A DNA stretch of 64,000 nt from NCBI RefSeq assembly GCF_016920785.2, contig NW_024609879.1, positions 15,005,145 to 15,069,144 of the forward strand, read 5' to 3'. The position numbers and the translations under genes were made by a program. The notes beneath the pieces were generated by a model that was not told where the DNA came from, did not search any database, and was given only the letters and a program-made list of their open reading frames with translations. Below are positions 50,201 to 53,708 of this stretch, piece after piece (the stretch's first letter is position 1; each line of letters begins with the position of its first letter). Source of the stretch: Ixodes scapularis. Its lineage: Eukaryota > Arthropoda > Arachnida > Ixodida > Ixodidae.

Positions 50201-50683
50201 TCAGGTTTCTGTACGTTTTCTATTGTCGCCCGAGCAATCATAAGCAGAAAAAAAAGCATCTCGTAGCGTCGGCTTTTTCTTGACCTGAGCTCAAACGAAG
50301 TATAGTTGACTGAGCGTTTATTTTTATATTAATCCTATTTCATTATTCATTTTCAACTGAGTTCCGTCAGGCGGCATTAGCTCACCTTTCGGTTCATCAG
50401 TCGAGACTGAAATTCCGAAACAAAACAATATTGTTATTTACCTCACAATGGATCCGTATACTTTGGCGAGTTCTGCGAACTTCACGTGATGATTCCTTCC
50501 CAGGAAAGGAATGAAGCCCAACAGGGGAACTCCCTTGGGACCGGGAGGCAGTTTTGAGCGGTCTGGTGCTCGCAGGGTGTACCACACGACGACCACGGTG
50601 ATGGCGAGGAGTGGGACAAGGGGCACCCACTCCCATGGAGCGCTTGTTTCCAGCGAGGGTTTCTTGATCAGAAAAACAATCAT
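267..50683 (-). CDS. Cytochrome P450 (CYP2-clan-like), 5' five exons of a gene running off the left edge
   Basis: This is a microsomal heme-thiolate monooxygenase, anchored in the ER by its N-terminus. Exons in transcript order are 50442-50683, 41391-41515, 41180-41286, 4895-5199 and 267-382. Every junction has AG/GT sites and the phases chain exactly: 2 nt left over, 1 nt left over, 0, 2 nt left over, 1 nt left over. The sum is 895 nt, or about 298 codons. Visible family features are a hydrophobic anchor followed by the LPPGPKGVPLLG hinge, then KYGMVNVVVLND, helix C WRENRR with the W-x3-R pair, NMEEQVQEEL, and an EF(V)SEKIREHQE stretch before an LDFTDAYL motif. Family members are about 490-520 residues, so helix I, ExxR and the heme Cys loop should lie left of position 1. 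Introns are 8.9 kb, 104 bp, 36 kb and 4.5 kb, and the long ones are full of transposons. There is no stop or frameshift in the exons seen. The CYP family number cannot be assigned by eye. Confidence 0.9.
383..1997. other. P450 intron 4, first part
   Basis: This is non-coding intron. A GC-richer block (about 1000-1500) contains a 207-codon minus-strand reading frame starting in ATAGATGGCGCC. The frame resembles no family I know, and its start context is shared with the LINE ORF1 start near 43650, so it may be a retroelement 5' fragment. I see nothing else. Confidence 0.4.
1998..2448. mobile_element. Palindromic TTAA-type MITE (451 bp)
   Basis: The ends are TTAAAGGGAGACTGAACC and, inverted, GGTTCAGTATCCCTTTAA. 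Most of the element is one long imperfect inverted repeat. For example, a block holding GTGGCGCACGTTCTTTCCAC, a TGACGTCAAAGACCTC segment and a CGGGCCAAAGG segment recur in reverse complement in the right half. The loop is near 2205-2250. TTAA plus TTAAAGGRR ends match the T2/Kolobok-type MITE pattern known from Xenopus. No coding capacity is seen. Confidence 0.8.
2449..4894. other. P450 intron 4, remainder
   Basis: This is AT-rich intron with C and T homopolymer runs near 2790. A GC-rich patch at 3100-3450 with CCAAT-containing sequence yields overlapping frames on both strands but no recognisable protein. No gene is supported. Confidence 0.5.
4895..5199 (-). CDS. P450 exon 4
   Basis: The 305-nt exon is bounded by TGTTCACAG and an AG|GTACGT donor: 101 codons plus 2 nt. 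It starts EELQYLCSKL and continues through a helix D-F region (IEKCIMKMLIGEYYRIGDP) to GYRGVVEFV. Its length and position fit the CYP2-clan D-to-G helices. The acceptor lies 36 kb from exon 3. Confidence 0.86.
5200..6344. other. Start of the 36-kb P450 intron 3
   Basis: This is intronic sequence with no recognisable gene or repeat. Short frames are present, but none has family resemblance. Confidence 0.5.
6345..6631 (+). mobile_element. tRNA-derived SINE-like repeat, copy 1
   Basis: The 5' part resembles a tRNA gene: a box-A-like TGGCCGAGTGGGCTAGCG, then a box-B-like GATCGCGAGCAGATCCC. The body holds a (GCGGCT) run, AAGAGGGATTTTTCTG and CTCCATGGGGACAAGGAAG. The same body occurs inverted at 39109-39400. 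The pol III-like head with a repeated body supports a tRNA-derived SINE of the kind described in ticks (Ruka-like, from memory). Confidence 0.6.
6637..6957 (+). repeat. Left terminal inverted repeat with tRNA-like segment
   Basis: The arm is about 320 bp long. From 6765 it contains GTGGTCAAGAGGTTAGCG (box A-like) and GTCTTGGATTCCAATC (degenerate box B). Its last bases, ACTCGAAACACCGGTAA, pair with TTACCGGTGTTTCGAGT at 7864. Confidence 0.7.
7471..7747 (+). CDS. Myb/SANT-like DNA-binding protein, first exon (transposon-encoded)
   Basis: The frame contains a trihelix/SANT-like signature: KRKQQILEIFSSTV, then KRRAWEDIV, VWRKLVKEAKDMY and HEQRTG. This is the layout of zeste/NAIF1-type Myb-like domains that accompany some DNA transposases. 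The frame runs into a good splice donor (ACTG|GTGAGT) at 7747/7748, so more exons are expected, but none was found before the right arm. The start could be 7471 or the in-frame ATG at 7519. The protein probably bound element ends as an accessory factor. It looks incomplete and is probably non-functional. Confidence 0.5.
7864..8071 (-). repeat. Right terminal inverted repeat, inner part, with tRNA-like segment
   Basis: On the minus strand this reads a clear tRNA-like head: box A TGGTCGAGAGGTTAGAGCG, then box B GGGTTCAAATCGC. It is the better preserved of the two arms. It breaks off at 8071, where the LINE poly(A) begins, and resumes at 9898. Confidence 0.65.
8072..9895 (-). pseudogene. 5'-truncated LINE (Tx1/L1-like) reverse transcriptase
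   Basis: Read on the minus strand, this is the second half of a non-LTR retrotransposon ORF2. It begins inside the RT domain (GRSIQTNIHVAR, KAFDRVQHD, SVRQGCPLSPLLF, catalytic SYADDIALF), then CKYLGAPL, and ends in a zf-RVT-type C-terminus (CLLCRQPETIEHAFLHC) at a stop at 8174. A 3' UTR ends in AAATAAAAAAAG near 8072-8092. The reading frame shifts at about 8.8 kb and near 9.0-9.1 kb, so it is dead. No endonuclease domain is present. It inserted into the right arm of the long-TIR element. Confidence 0.85.
9898..10019 (-). repeat. Right terminal inverted repeat, outer part
   Basis: This is the reverse complement of 6637-6757 (CGCCGGCGCTGGCGGAGG, then CTTTATCTGCCGCTCCT). It ends at the ACTGT duplication. 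Confidence 0.7.
10025..10182. repeat. GAGAGTAA-type repeat remnant
   Basis: After CACTCTAAAAAAAAAAA, several motifs of the GAGAGTAA/TTACTCTC type occur in both orientations. The same junction (ACTCTAAAAAAAA next to GAGT/ACTC motifs) borders the long array at 38095-39107. This is the displaced flank of the element that received the 6637-10019 insertion. Confidence 0.5.
10183..11313. other. Intron 3 interval, no gene
   Basis: It contains a T-rich tract running into a 14-G run (10344-10357) and a GATAGATGGCGCC motif at 10208. Around 10780-11060 there is a mixed segment without coding resemblance. No gene is supported. Confidence 0.45.
11314..12418. mobile_element. Harbinger-like non-autonomous element with TAA duplication
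   Basis: The TIRs AGGTGTATTCACACG and CGTGTGAATACACCT are perfect over 15 bp and are flanked by TAA on both sides (11311-11313, 12419-12421). This 3-bp TWA duplication is typical of PIF/Harbinger. Subterminal palindromes TCCGCGGA occur at 11339, 11513, 11589, 12318 and 12373. A 54-codon frame from 11839 (CCGTGHF within it) is not a recognisable transposase. The element is therefore probably mobilised in trans. Confidence 0.75.
12418..13052. mobile_element. TTAA-type MITE, copy of the 51834 family
   Basis: The ends are TTAAAGGAGCTGTGCAACGAT and, inverted, TTAAAGGAGCGATGCAACGAT. The interior is the reverse complement of 51834-52468; for example, a block with ACGTGGCCGCTTGTTCTGGC recurs inverted near 52000. 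Its left TTAA is formed by the last T of the Harbinger-like element plus that element's TAA duplication, so it inserted at that junction. Confidence 0.78.
13053..15573. other. Intron 3 interval with T39 tract
   Basis: There is no gene. A 39-nt T run at 14026-14064 precedes a unique GC-richer stretch (14065-14220). Together they could be the poly(A) and 3' end of a minus-strand retrocopy of unknown origin. The rest is AT-rich. Confidence 0.4.
14026..14064 (-). repeat. T39 homopolymer
   Basis: This is an uninterrupted 39-nt T run, long enough to be a retroposition poly(A) tail on the minus strand. No AATAAA precedes it. Confidence 0.6.
15574..15749. repeat. Hairpin repeat, about 61-bp arms
   Basis: The left arm starts CTATACTCTGTTTCATACTT and the right arm ends AAGTATGAAACAGAGTATAG. 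The arms pair nearly perfectly through GCGTGCAACGCTGT and CTACTGGCGCGAGCG, around a loop of about 53 nt. It may be a small foldback/MITE. No target duplication is evident. Confidence 0.7.
15750..20224. other. Intron 3 interval, no gene
   Basis: It contains several homopolymers (T18 near 16480, T21 near 18692, G22 at 19034-19055, A19 near 19483). Frames of 60-160 codons occur on both strands without recognisable domains, and the longest crosses the G run. No gene is supported. Confidence 0.45.
20225..21728. mobile_element. Foldback element, about 280-bp arms
   Basis: The arms 20225-20505 and 21435-21728 are imperfect reverse complements. Shared blocks include GCGAGTGCGGCCACCGGACG with its inverted GGTGGCCGCACTCGC, TAAAACCCTGTGTAAGCCGTG, CTTGCCGTTGAGAA and GCGGCGTGATCAAAGCTTCC. 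The interior (0.9 kb) shows no gene. Exact ends and target duplication could not be fixed. Confidence 0.65.
21729..22277. other. Intron 3 interval, no gene
   Basis: I see no gene or clear repeat between the foldback and the large palindromic element. Confidence 0.45.
22624..25158 (-). repeat. Left arm of large inverted repeat
   Basis: It matches 26482-29034 in reverse complement with sparse substitutions and small indels. It contains two direct sub-repeats of about 180 bp (near 24090-24260 and 24505-24670), each with GTGCACCCATT, GGTCGTGTCGCCTTT and CACGTAACTCCCGCAGGT. It also holds a doubled motif TACGTC(T/A)GAC near 23955-24010. Confidence 0.8.
22944..23318 (-). CDS. Unrecognised 124-codon frame, left arm copy
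   Basis: I do not recognise the product. The frame is kept almost unchanged in both arms, with one visible difference (Arg versus Leu at about residue 33). It includes RKLPGHVRRTVRTPRSGYVL and DGFDVSFDSAIMEELPWL. Conservation between recent duplicates does not prove function. It may be an internal part of a longer transposon protein. Confidence 0.3.
   Translation of the reverse strand: MTAVGLFHVTTDHIVKWSVVSSAPSSSEISTLRSLLQMRILTVELRKLPGHVRRTVRTPRSGYVLHTFRLRVPDGFDVSFDSAIMEELPWLTIADILIKLERPSDVRGSDPSPYEKHGTESGLL
24533..25279 (-). pseudogene. P-element/THAP9-type transposase fragment, left arm
   Basis: The 248-codon frame has a basic coiled coil (about residues 85-120), followed by FALTLHFYSAKAYSFLRKHV and KLPHPSTQRKW, then VDARP. 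This is the conserved entry to the P-type transposase core in THAP9-like proteins. The N-terminal THAP zinc finger is missing, and so is the whole downstream catalytic region. After VDARP the sequence changes into the tandem sub-repeats. A functional enzyme would be about 700-900 residues, so this is a remnant. Confidence 0.65.
25159..26481. other. Spacer between palindrome arms
   Basis: This 1.3-kb single-copy spacer contains the left frame's N-terminal extension, a minus-strand tRNA-like segment and otherwise AT-rich DNA. No further gene is seen. Confidence 0.5.
25689..25765 (-). mobile_element. tRNA-like SINE head
   Basis: On the minus strand a perfect box B (GGTTCGAAACC) follows a weak box A (TGACCCAATGAATAGCAC) at tRNA-like spacing. 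The downstream tail is AT-rich (ATAATTTATTTC). It is probably a SINE or tRNA pseudogene. No cloverleaf was verified. Confidence 0.45.
26509..27040 (+). pseudogene. P-element/THAP9-type transposase fragment, right arm
   Basis: This is the inverted copy of the left-arm fragment. It has the same coiled coil, FALTLHFYSAKAY and LPHPSTQRKW, then VDARPGPG, where the short local gain changes the frame. It is preceded by a possible intron end (CCCCCTCTCAG at 26494-26504). THAP and catalytic parts are absent. Confidence 0.62.
28351..28725 (+). CDS. Unrecognised 124-codon frame, right arm copy
   Basis: This is the counterpart of 22944-23318 and the frame is preserved. Product and function are unknown. 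Confidence 0.3.
   Translation: MTAVGLFHVTTDHIVKWSVVSSAPSSSEISTLLSLLQMRILTVELRKLPGHVRRTVRTPRSGYVLHTFRLRVPDGFDVSFDSAIMEELPWLTIADILIKLERPSDVRGSDPSPYEKHGTESGLL
29106..29980 (+). other. Exon-like fragment and short tandem duplication
   Basis: A good acceptor (TTTTTACAG at 29376) precedes GDEPEPPAPKAEFR and runs into a 17-G tract (29418-29434). A block with GATGGAGCACTCA and a GTTGCAG or CTGCAG end at 29439-29488 recurs at 29701-29750. After the first copy an open stretch continues to a stop near 29621. The product is not recognised, and it may belong with the plus-strand exon-like sequences further right. Confidence 0.35.
30495..30790 (-). mobile_element. Solo LTR-like sequence, antisense
   Basis: It starts (left end) TGTCAC and shares ACGTTTA(A/T)TGGGGCGAACT with 53572-53690. 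On the minus strand the order is three GAACATTC-type dyads, CTATAAAAG, a probable R region and an ATTAAA signal, ending GTGACA. This is LTR promoter architecture. The U3 outer boundary on the right is uncertain and no internal region was found. Confidence 0.5.
30670..30728 (-). promoter_or_regulatory. TATA box with three heat-shock-element-like dyads
   Basis: On the minus strand, TATAAA (30670-30675) lies just downstream of three nGAAnnTTCn dyads (30691-30698, 30706-30713, 30721-30728) spaced exactly 15 bp apart. nGAAnnTTCn is the established HSF binding unit. Here it would drive the LTR. No expression evidence is available. Confidence 0.5.
30813..30882 (-). mobile_element. tRNA-like SINE or tRNA pseudogene
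   Basis: On the minus strand TAGCCCAGTGGGCACCGCGC (box A-like) is followed by TCCCGGGTTTGAATTTTGGG (box B-like). No 3' CCA or cloverleaf was verified. Confidence 0.45.
31450..31810. repeat. CACGTG and TGACGTCA array
   Basis: I count nine CACGTG, seven of them as GTCACGTGAC, and eight TGACGTCA within about 360 bp. They are arranged as E-boxes, then CRE sites, then E-boxes. GATGATG runs separate the CRE units. All motifs are self-complementary. Confidence 0.8.
31805..32195. repeat. GTGAGGGTAAC tandem/inverted array
   Basis: It consists of variants of CCCTCGTGAGGGTAACT in about 15-17-bp steps. CCCTCGTGAGGG is itself an inverted repeat. The unit drifts gradually along the array. Confidence 0.8.
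32199..32247. repeat. GCCGAC hexamer microsatellite
   Basis: About seven copies of the GACGCC/GCCGAC hexamer. Confidence 0.85.
32285..32859. other. Intron 3 interval, no gene
   Basis: AT-rich, no recognisable feature. Confidence 0.45.
33461..33561 (+). CDS. Exon-like unit, copy 2
   Basis: TTTTTTTTCCAG precedes it and AAG|GTATGA follows. It is open in one frame: VVFRMDLIALEVRDYLPHKS, then WTWPTNFF. One base shorter than copy 3 at the 3' end, so it would not keep phase into the next exon. The family is unknown. Confidence 0.35.
33933..34034 (+). CDS. Exon-like unit, copy 3
   Basis: The 102-nt segment lies between TGCTTTTCCAG and G|GTATGA. It reads VVLHMDFIALKIKDCLLHES, then WKWPTNYF, with phase 1 at both ends. 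It would join in frame to 34846-34941. The product is not recognised. It may be host, pseudogene or transposon derived. Confidence 0.4.
34195..34665. repeat. Complex hairpin
   Basis: The arms at about 34302-34430 and 34443-34555 pair through GTGAACAATAA, AGCCTGTTGAACTGCTAGCT and GTTGCTGCAA-like blocks around a 12-nt loop. Outer segments (AGAAAACTGCAACTCTCA and TGAGAGTTACAGTTTTCT) extend the inverted symmetry. ATCAAAAATTAGCTGGC-type motifs repeat within it. It is probably a MITE. Confidence 0.65.
34846..34941 (+). CDS. Exon-like segment downstream of the tandem unit
   Basis: TTTTTGTCAG precedes and a consensus GTAAGT donor follows. The 96-nt segment is open (DELGLCLTLDRESL, then NPRRKALYSAI) with phase 1 at both ends, so it is compatible with 33933-34034. 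The family is unknown. Confidence 0.4.
34942..37263. other. Intron-like AT-rich interval
   Basis: There are T- and A-rich runs and no recognisable gene. It may be an intron of the plus-strand exon-like series. Confidence 0.4.
37264..37659 (+). CDS. Exon-like C-terminal segment, unknown protein
   Basis: TTTTTCACAG precedes an open frame of 131 codons ending TAG. It is acidic at the start (MHSDEEDSN), then VTDIVARAVLVLALHWVHDI and SLAVIGHFIGLKYK. I do not recognise it. The middle resembles short hydrophobic C-terminal tails seen in some arthropod proteins of unknown function. Its phase does not join directly to 34941, so an exon is missing, another acceptor is used, or it is unrelated. Confidence 0.35.
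   Translation, partial: EEWHDGSTCPVMHSDEEDSNAITLVSEDHFFEVTDIVARAVLVLALHWVHDISYRQKASRSLAVIGHFIGLKYKIKSVLALDLISKLETFSQREFRCQFWFFCHVLKLKSWFIKLFSTVFILSMLTFHEDL
38095..39107. repeat. Tandem array, about 97-bp period, GAGT/ACTC motifs
   Basis: The unit contains GGAGTTNTAGTTACTCTACAC, then GAGTGAAATTAACTCTNNTGG, then TTAACTCTTTATACAGAGTTTAGGC, and repeats at about 38421, 38519 and 38612 and onward. GAGT and ACTC face each other within every unit. The array ends in TTTTTTTTAGAGTGTAT at 39090-39106 and abuts the SINE copy. Related motifs occur at 10025-10182. Confidence 0.75.
39109..39400 (-). mobile_element. tRNA-derived SINE-like repeat, copy 2
   Basis: This is the reverse complement of 6410-6631 (GGACTCCAGTTGAAAGTCCC, then AGAAAAATCCCTCTTGG, then AAACCGGCCCAGGGATC). 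Its junction with the adjacent array is uninterrupted and serves as the empty site for the insertion at 6637. Confidence 0.6.
39401..41179. other. Intron 3, distal part
   Basis: A 95-codon plus-strand frame at 40318-40605 (VDLHEMSKKLIMSITKKAKE within it) has no recognisable family. The rest is unremarkable. No gene is supported. Confidence 0.45.
41180..41286 (-). CDS. P450 exon 3 (helix C)
   Basis: The 107-nt exon is bounded by TTTTCGCAG and a CAG|GTGATA donor. It starts in phase 1 and completes a Gly codon with exon 2. It carries GIATLNGEAWRENRR, the helix C W-x3-R motif that contacts a heme propionate in P450s. It ends at NMEEQVQ, whose continuation EELQYL opens exon 4. That continuity confirms the join across the 36-kb intron. 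Confidence 0.88.
41391..41515 (-). CDS. P450 exon 2
   Basis: The 125-nt exon is bounded by TTTCCAG and a G|GTTAGT donor. It starts by completing the split Arg codon of exon 1 and leaves one G for exon 3. It encodes 41 whole codons of the beta1/helix B region (VKYGMVNVVVLNDY, then SVKKWLSHSAFQSR). Only 104 bp separate it from exon 3, whereas 8.9 kb separate it from exon 1. Confidence 0.87.
41516..43220. other. Intron 1, first part
   Basis: No recognisable gene. There are several CACGTGA-type and TGACGTCA-like motifs, but they are sparse. AT-rich. Confidence 0.45.
43653..45385 (+). pseudogene. LINE ORF1 (gag-like, CCHC zinc knuckles), disrupted
   Basis: ORF1 proteins bind the element RNA in ribonucleoprotein particles. 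The start codon lies in GATAGATGGCGCC. The first frame ends near 44080, and a second frame (from about 44063) carries on through a coiled-coil-like segment (EFMSLKQELKEYM). A TAG interrupts it at 44525-44527. After that, CFNCHEIGHNSDVC, CDKCGHDHSKDSDC and CHNCGGSHVATSNDC form three knuckles. A C-terminal coiled coil (VETSIKEMKQMLETLL) ends at TAA 45383-45385. One frameshift and one stop make it non-functional. Confidence 0.8.
45378..49063 (+). pseudogene. LINE ORF2 polyprotein (APE endonuclease, RT, RNase H), one frameshift
   Basis: It performs target-primed reverse transcription. Its ATG overlaps the ORF1 stop by 8 nt (ATGTATAA). Domains in order: endonuclease, about residues 15-230 (QWNCRG, LLQEAD, GDFNARHTMWG, DHVPIHI). 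RT, about 440-700 (NRAPGPDRV, FDTIPHGTV, GVPQGAVISPTLFN, catalytic YADDVTLW). RNase H, about 935-1060 (LYTDAARD, TAELLAIQLA, FTDSKEAV). Then a shift at about 48513-48517 inside the WIPG(H) motif. The other frame continues IPGNEEANEAAR and a C-terminal CKTCSLPATCQHLLWDC finger to a stop at 49063. The upstream 1045 or so residues have no stop, so inactivation is recent. Confidence 0.88.
49523..50441. other. Intron 1, exon 1 proximal part
   Basis: No gene. A small inverted repeat (GCCGACGCTACGAG near 50138 and CTCGTAGCGTCGGC near 50259) is present. Confidence 0.45.
50442..50683 (-). CDS. P450 exon 1 (membrane anchor and proline hinge)
   Basis: The exon has 80 codons plus 2 nt and ends at an AG|GTAAAT donor. 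The start is the ATG at 50681-50683. A hydrophobic segment (about residues 18-38, WVPLVPLLAITVVVVW) precedes the basic, proline-rich hinge PPGPKG, as in class II microsomal P450s. The exon ends in helix A/beta1 (AELAKVYGSIVR). A possible acceptor (TTGGTAG) lies about 10 nt upstream of the ATG, so a separate 5' UTR exon further right is possible. A CTATAAAG just before the ATG is too close to be this gene's TATA box. Confidence 0.88.
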
Positions 50684-51833
50684 CTTTATAGCCTACCAAT
50701 GGGAACCATTTTTGTCTCACAATAAGCTCCCATCAGACTGCTTATGCATCATACAAAAGACAAGATGGCATTCGCTGCTTCCATATAATGACACATTCAC
50801 CTGCCGAGTCGCGTGTGGCATGTTCGAAAGGCGTTTGCTTCATATATAGGCCTGCTTCGACTAATGAAAGTCTTTGTCAGACCAATGTGGGGGGAGCGTG
50901 GTACAAGGCAGAGACATGCCCCACACGGTGTTTGCAGGTTGTCTTTATTTATGACGAATTAGCAGAGTTACCGCGAAATTTGTCTTCCTGAGATTGTGTA
51001 GCAGAAGATTGTAATCCCTTTCGAGTGCTAGGCTCACTCACCCAGTAAAAGTCAGAATCAATCCTCCATAGAACACTTAGAACGGTGCATAATTAATTAT
51101 ATTGTGACATTGTTTCACAACAGACCCCAGCCCTGCTGCGAGTTTAGTAAAAAAAAAAAGGTGTAGGCTCGTAATTAAACACAAATTTGAATCCAAGATT
51201 TCCCATGAGTTGAATTTACAAAACCCTGAATTCGCCTCGAAGATCTAGGGCAAAACCGAACCGCGTACGATTAATCTTATAATTAGTTTCTTCGGGTATG
51301 TAGAAACAAATATCTTAAGTGGAATGTCTGACTCCGCGCTGATGTTCGTTAATGTGCGAAAGTGTATGCCCGAGTGCGTGTCTTTGTACGCGTGTGTCTG
51401 TGCGTGAGTGTGTACGCGCGTGTGCAAGCGTGTCTCTGTGTGTGTGACATAAATTCTAGGATCAGCGAGCCCGGGTACTCACCTTGCGCATTTCCCCAGT
51501 GTCCATCCTTTGCCTAATACCTAGTTTCAAACGATAAATGCTGAAGCCGATGACAAAGATTACTCAGTGCGCAGAAACCCCACAGCTCAGTCTACTATAG
51601 AATTAATTTCTAAGTACAAAAAAAAAAAACGGGATGTCACGAGGGGGCCAACCAGAGGTACCTCCAAACCAGCTGTGGTCGGAAACAAGTGCACGCACAT
51701 GCCGCAAAAAACACAGGAAAAGTCAATCTTGCTGCATCTGCCACAGCTTTTGTGAGTCACGCCAACCAGCTGTCCCAACGTTGCCCATTCGAGGGACTAA
51801 ACATTACAAAGCCTAAATTTTAAACCGATCTCT
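50684..51833. other. 5' flank or 5' UTR region of the P450 gene
   Basis: The upstream side of the P450 lies here, but I could not identify a core promoter. A GTGTGTACGCG-rich patch near 51360-51450 is low-complexity. No other gene is seen. Confidence 0.4.
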
Positions 51834-52468
51834 TTAAAGGGGCGATGCAACGATTTTTCTACTTTGCGCAAATACCGCTTAGAACGGATGCCTGGCGTTA
51901 ATGACCTATGAAACACCCGTTCCCTTTTCACCACACGCAATTGAAGTCGCAGAAACAATTAAAGAAAAACGTGGAGCGTTCACCCCCTCAACTCGCAGCC
52001 AAAACAAGCGGCCACGTAATCTGGAGCCGATTAAATGCCGGCAATGTTGGTCATAGCCACGCGCTGGAGTTGGCAAAACACAGGACAGCCGCTGAGTTCT
52101 CGACATTGTTATGGTTCGGCTATTGTCGTCATCGCAGCGATAAGACACGGGCCACTTTCCGAATACTTATCGAGCTATCAATTACCACAAGTCCAAATCG
52201 AGTGTTCACGCAATGCTCGAGTTCAATCTATGAGCCGTATTCAAATATAGTCGCTGGGCGGTACTGCGATCCCCCAGTTGCGTCATCAAGTTTTGTGAAG
52301 GAGAGGTTGACTGACAACGCTCGCTTTTGTCCTTGAAATCACACCGCAACAAAAAACGTTTCCTGACCAGTGGCGTAGGGTGCGAGTATTCTTTAGTCCC
52401 ACTCGTGCCAGTAAGTCCCTGTAAAGTTAAAAACATTATATTTTAATATCGCTGCACCGCCCCTCTAA
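51834..52468. mobile_element. TTAA-type MITE, inverted copy of 12418-13052
   Basis: The left end is TTAAAGGGGCGATGCAACGAT. The right end, inverted, is TTAGAGGGGCGGTGCAGCGAT, with the terminal TTAA mutated. The internal sequence matches 12418-13052 in reverse, with moderate divergence. No coding capacity. Confidence 0.75.
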
Positions 52469-53571
52469 GCGTTCCACGTATGAGTGAGGCCGCTATAACT
52501 GTAGTTCCTACGATCATAGCCTCCTCTATACTTACAACGCCCGGAAGTTCGACGACGGAGCCATAAAGTGCCCGGTCGCAGATTTGGAGCGCGAGGATCT
52601 AGTAGCACATAGCATCAAAAAGCCATTTTTCAGGGAACCTGGACGTCAGCGGACTGCTTTTGCAATGGCCAGGACCTGAAACACATTTGTTCGCGCGAGA
52701 GAAGTGCGTTTTGGCATCTCGCCGCATCGGGGCGCCAGTCACGTGGTTCTCCTCTCACAGTTGCCTGCCGGTCCACGATTACAATTTCAGCGGCCGCTTG
52801 TCGTGGCGATCTGCCAGGTTTCGTCAGTACATAGGAGGCTATGCTAAGAGGTAGGCGCCCGTGCAGGAGACAGCTCGTGTAGTCTTGTGCTCTGCACGCG
52901 CAGACCTCCAGCTGGGATATCGCGCGTGCAGAACGACTACAGTTCCCACGATGCATGACGACGACGGTGGCGCACTCAAACTAGCTGGAGATACTGGCCT
53001 AATGAATAGCGTGTTGTTCAGGTAGCGATAAGGCACGATGTTGAGTCGACCGTTCAAGGCAGGAGGCAATTCGCTTTTCATGGCGAGTGCGGTTATTGGT
53101 GGGGTTTCGGAGCTGATCTCAAAATTCGTTTCTTGTATATCGTGGCATGACGTCGTAATCTCTCGCAACGTCATAATGTCAATTGGTGTCATAAAATGTG
53201 CTCGCTATATTTAGCGGAAAAAATACTGCGCGGTCACACTTCACGTCACTGTGTCCGATTACAATATGACGTCATGTTACCCTGGCGTCACGTGGTGTCA
53301 TGAATAGGTGGGTAGCCATTGGTGTAACCTGCATGCAGCGAAGTTTGTAATATAATGTGAAGCGCATTGCATAATACCGCAGTTCATTGCAGGACCCGAA
53401 AGGAACTGGGAGTAGTTCATTCAATTTAGATAAATTCCTTCTCGTTTTTTTTTTTAGTAACTTACACTACAGCGATTTTTTTAATAACACATTTTATTCG
53501 GAGCTGAGGACACAGTTATGAAAAGAGGGCTTTCCTGTATCAGTAACAATCATGATGCAAGAGACACAGAT

Positions 53572-53690
53572 TGTCACGAATGACAATTGATGAGGCGATG
53601 AAAACTGATTCAAACTAAACGTTTATTGGGGCGAACTAGTGCTCAAAGTAAAAAAAAGAAAGCTAGTGTCGATGGCGGCGAAAGAGCGTG
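53572..53690 (-). mobile_element. LTR fragment, antisense
   Basis: It begins TGTCACGA and contains ACGTTTATTGGGGCGAACT, so it carries AATAAA on the minus strand. The same segment occurs at 30495-30590. It is cut off on the right by the (ATCA)n run. Confidence 0.45.
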
Positions 53691-53708
53691 ATCAATCAAT
53701 CAATCAAT
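53687..53708. repeat. (ATCA)n microsatellite
   Basis: About five copies of the tetramer. It may mark the 3' tail of an antisense LINE. Confidence 0.7.

Noticed and set aside
50130..50275. 14-bp inverted repeat as a transposon
   Set aside because: The arms are short and isolated. No target duplication or extended similarity was seen.
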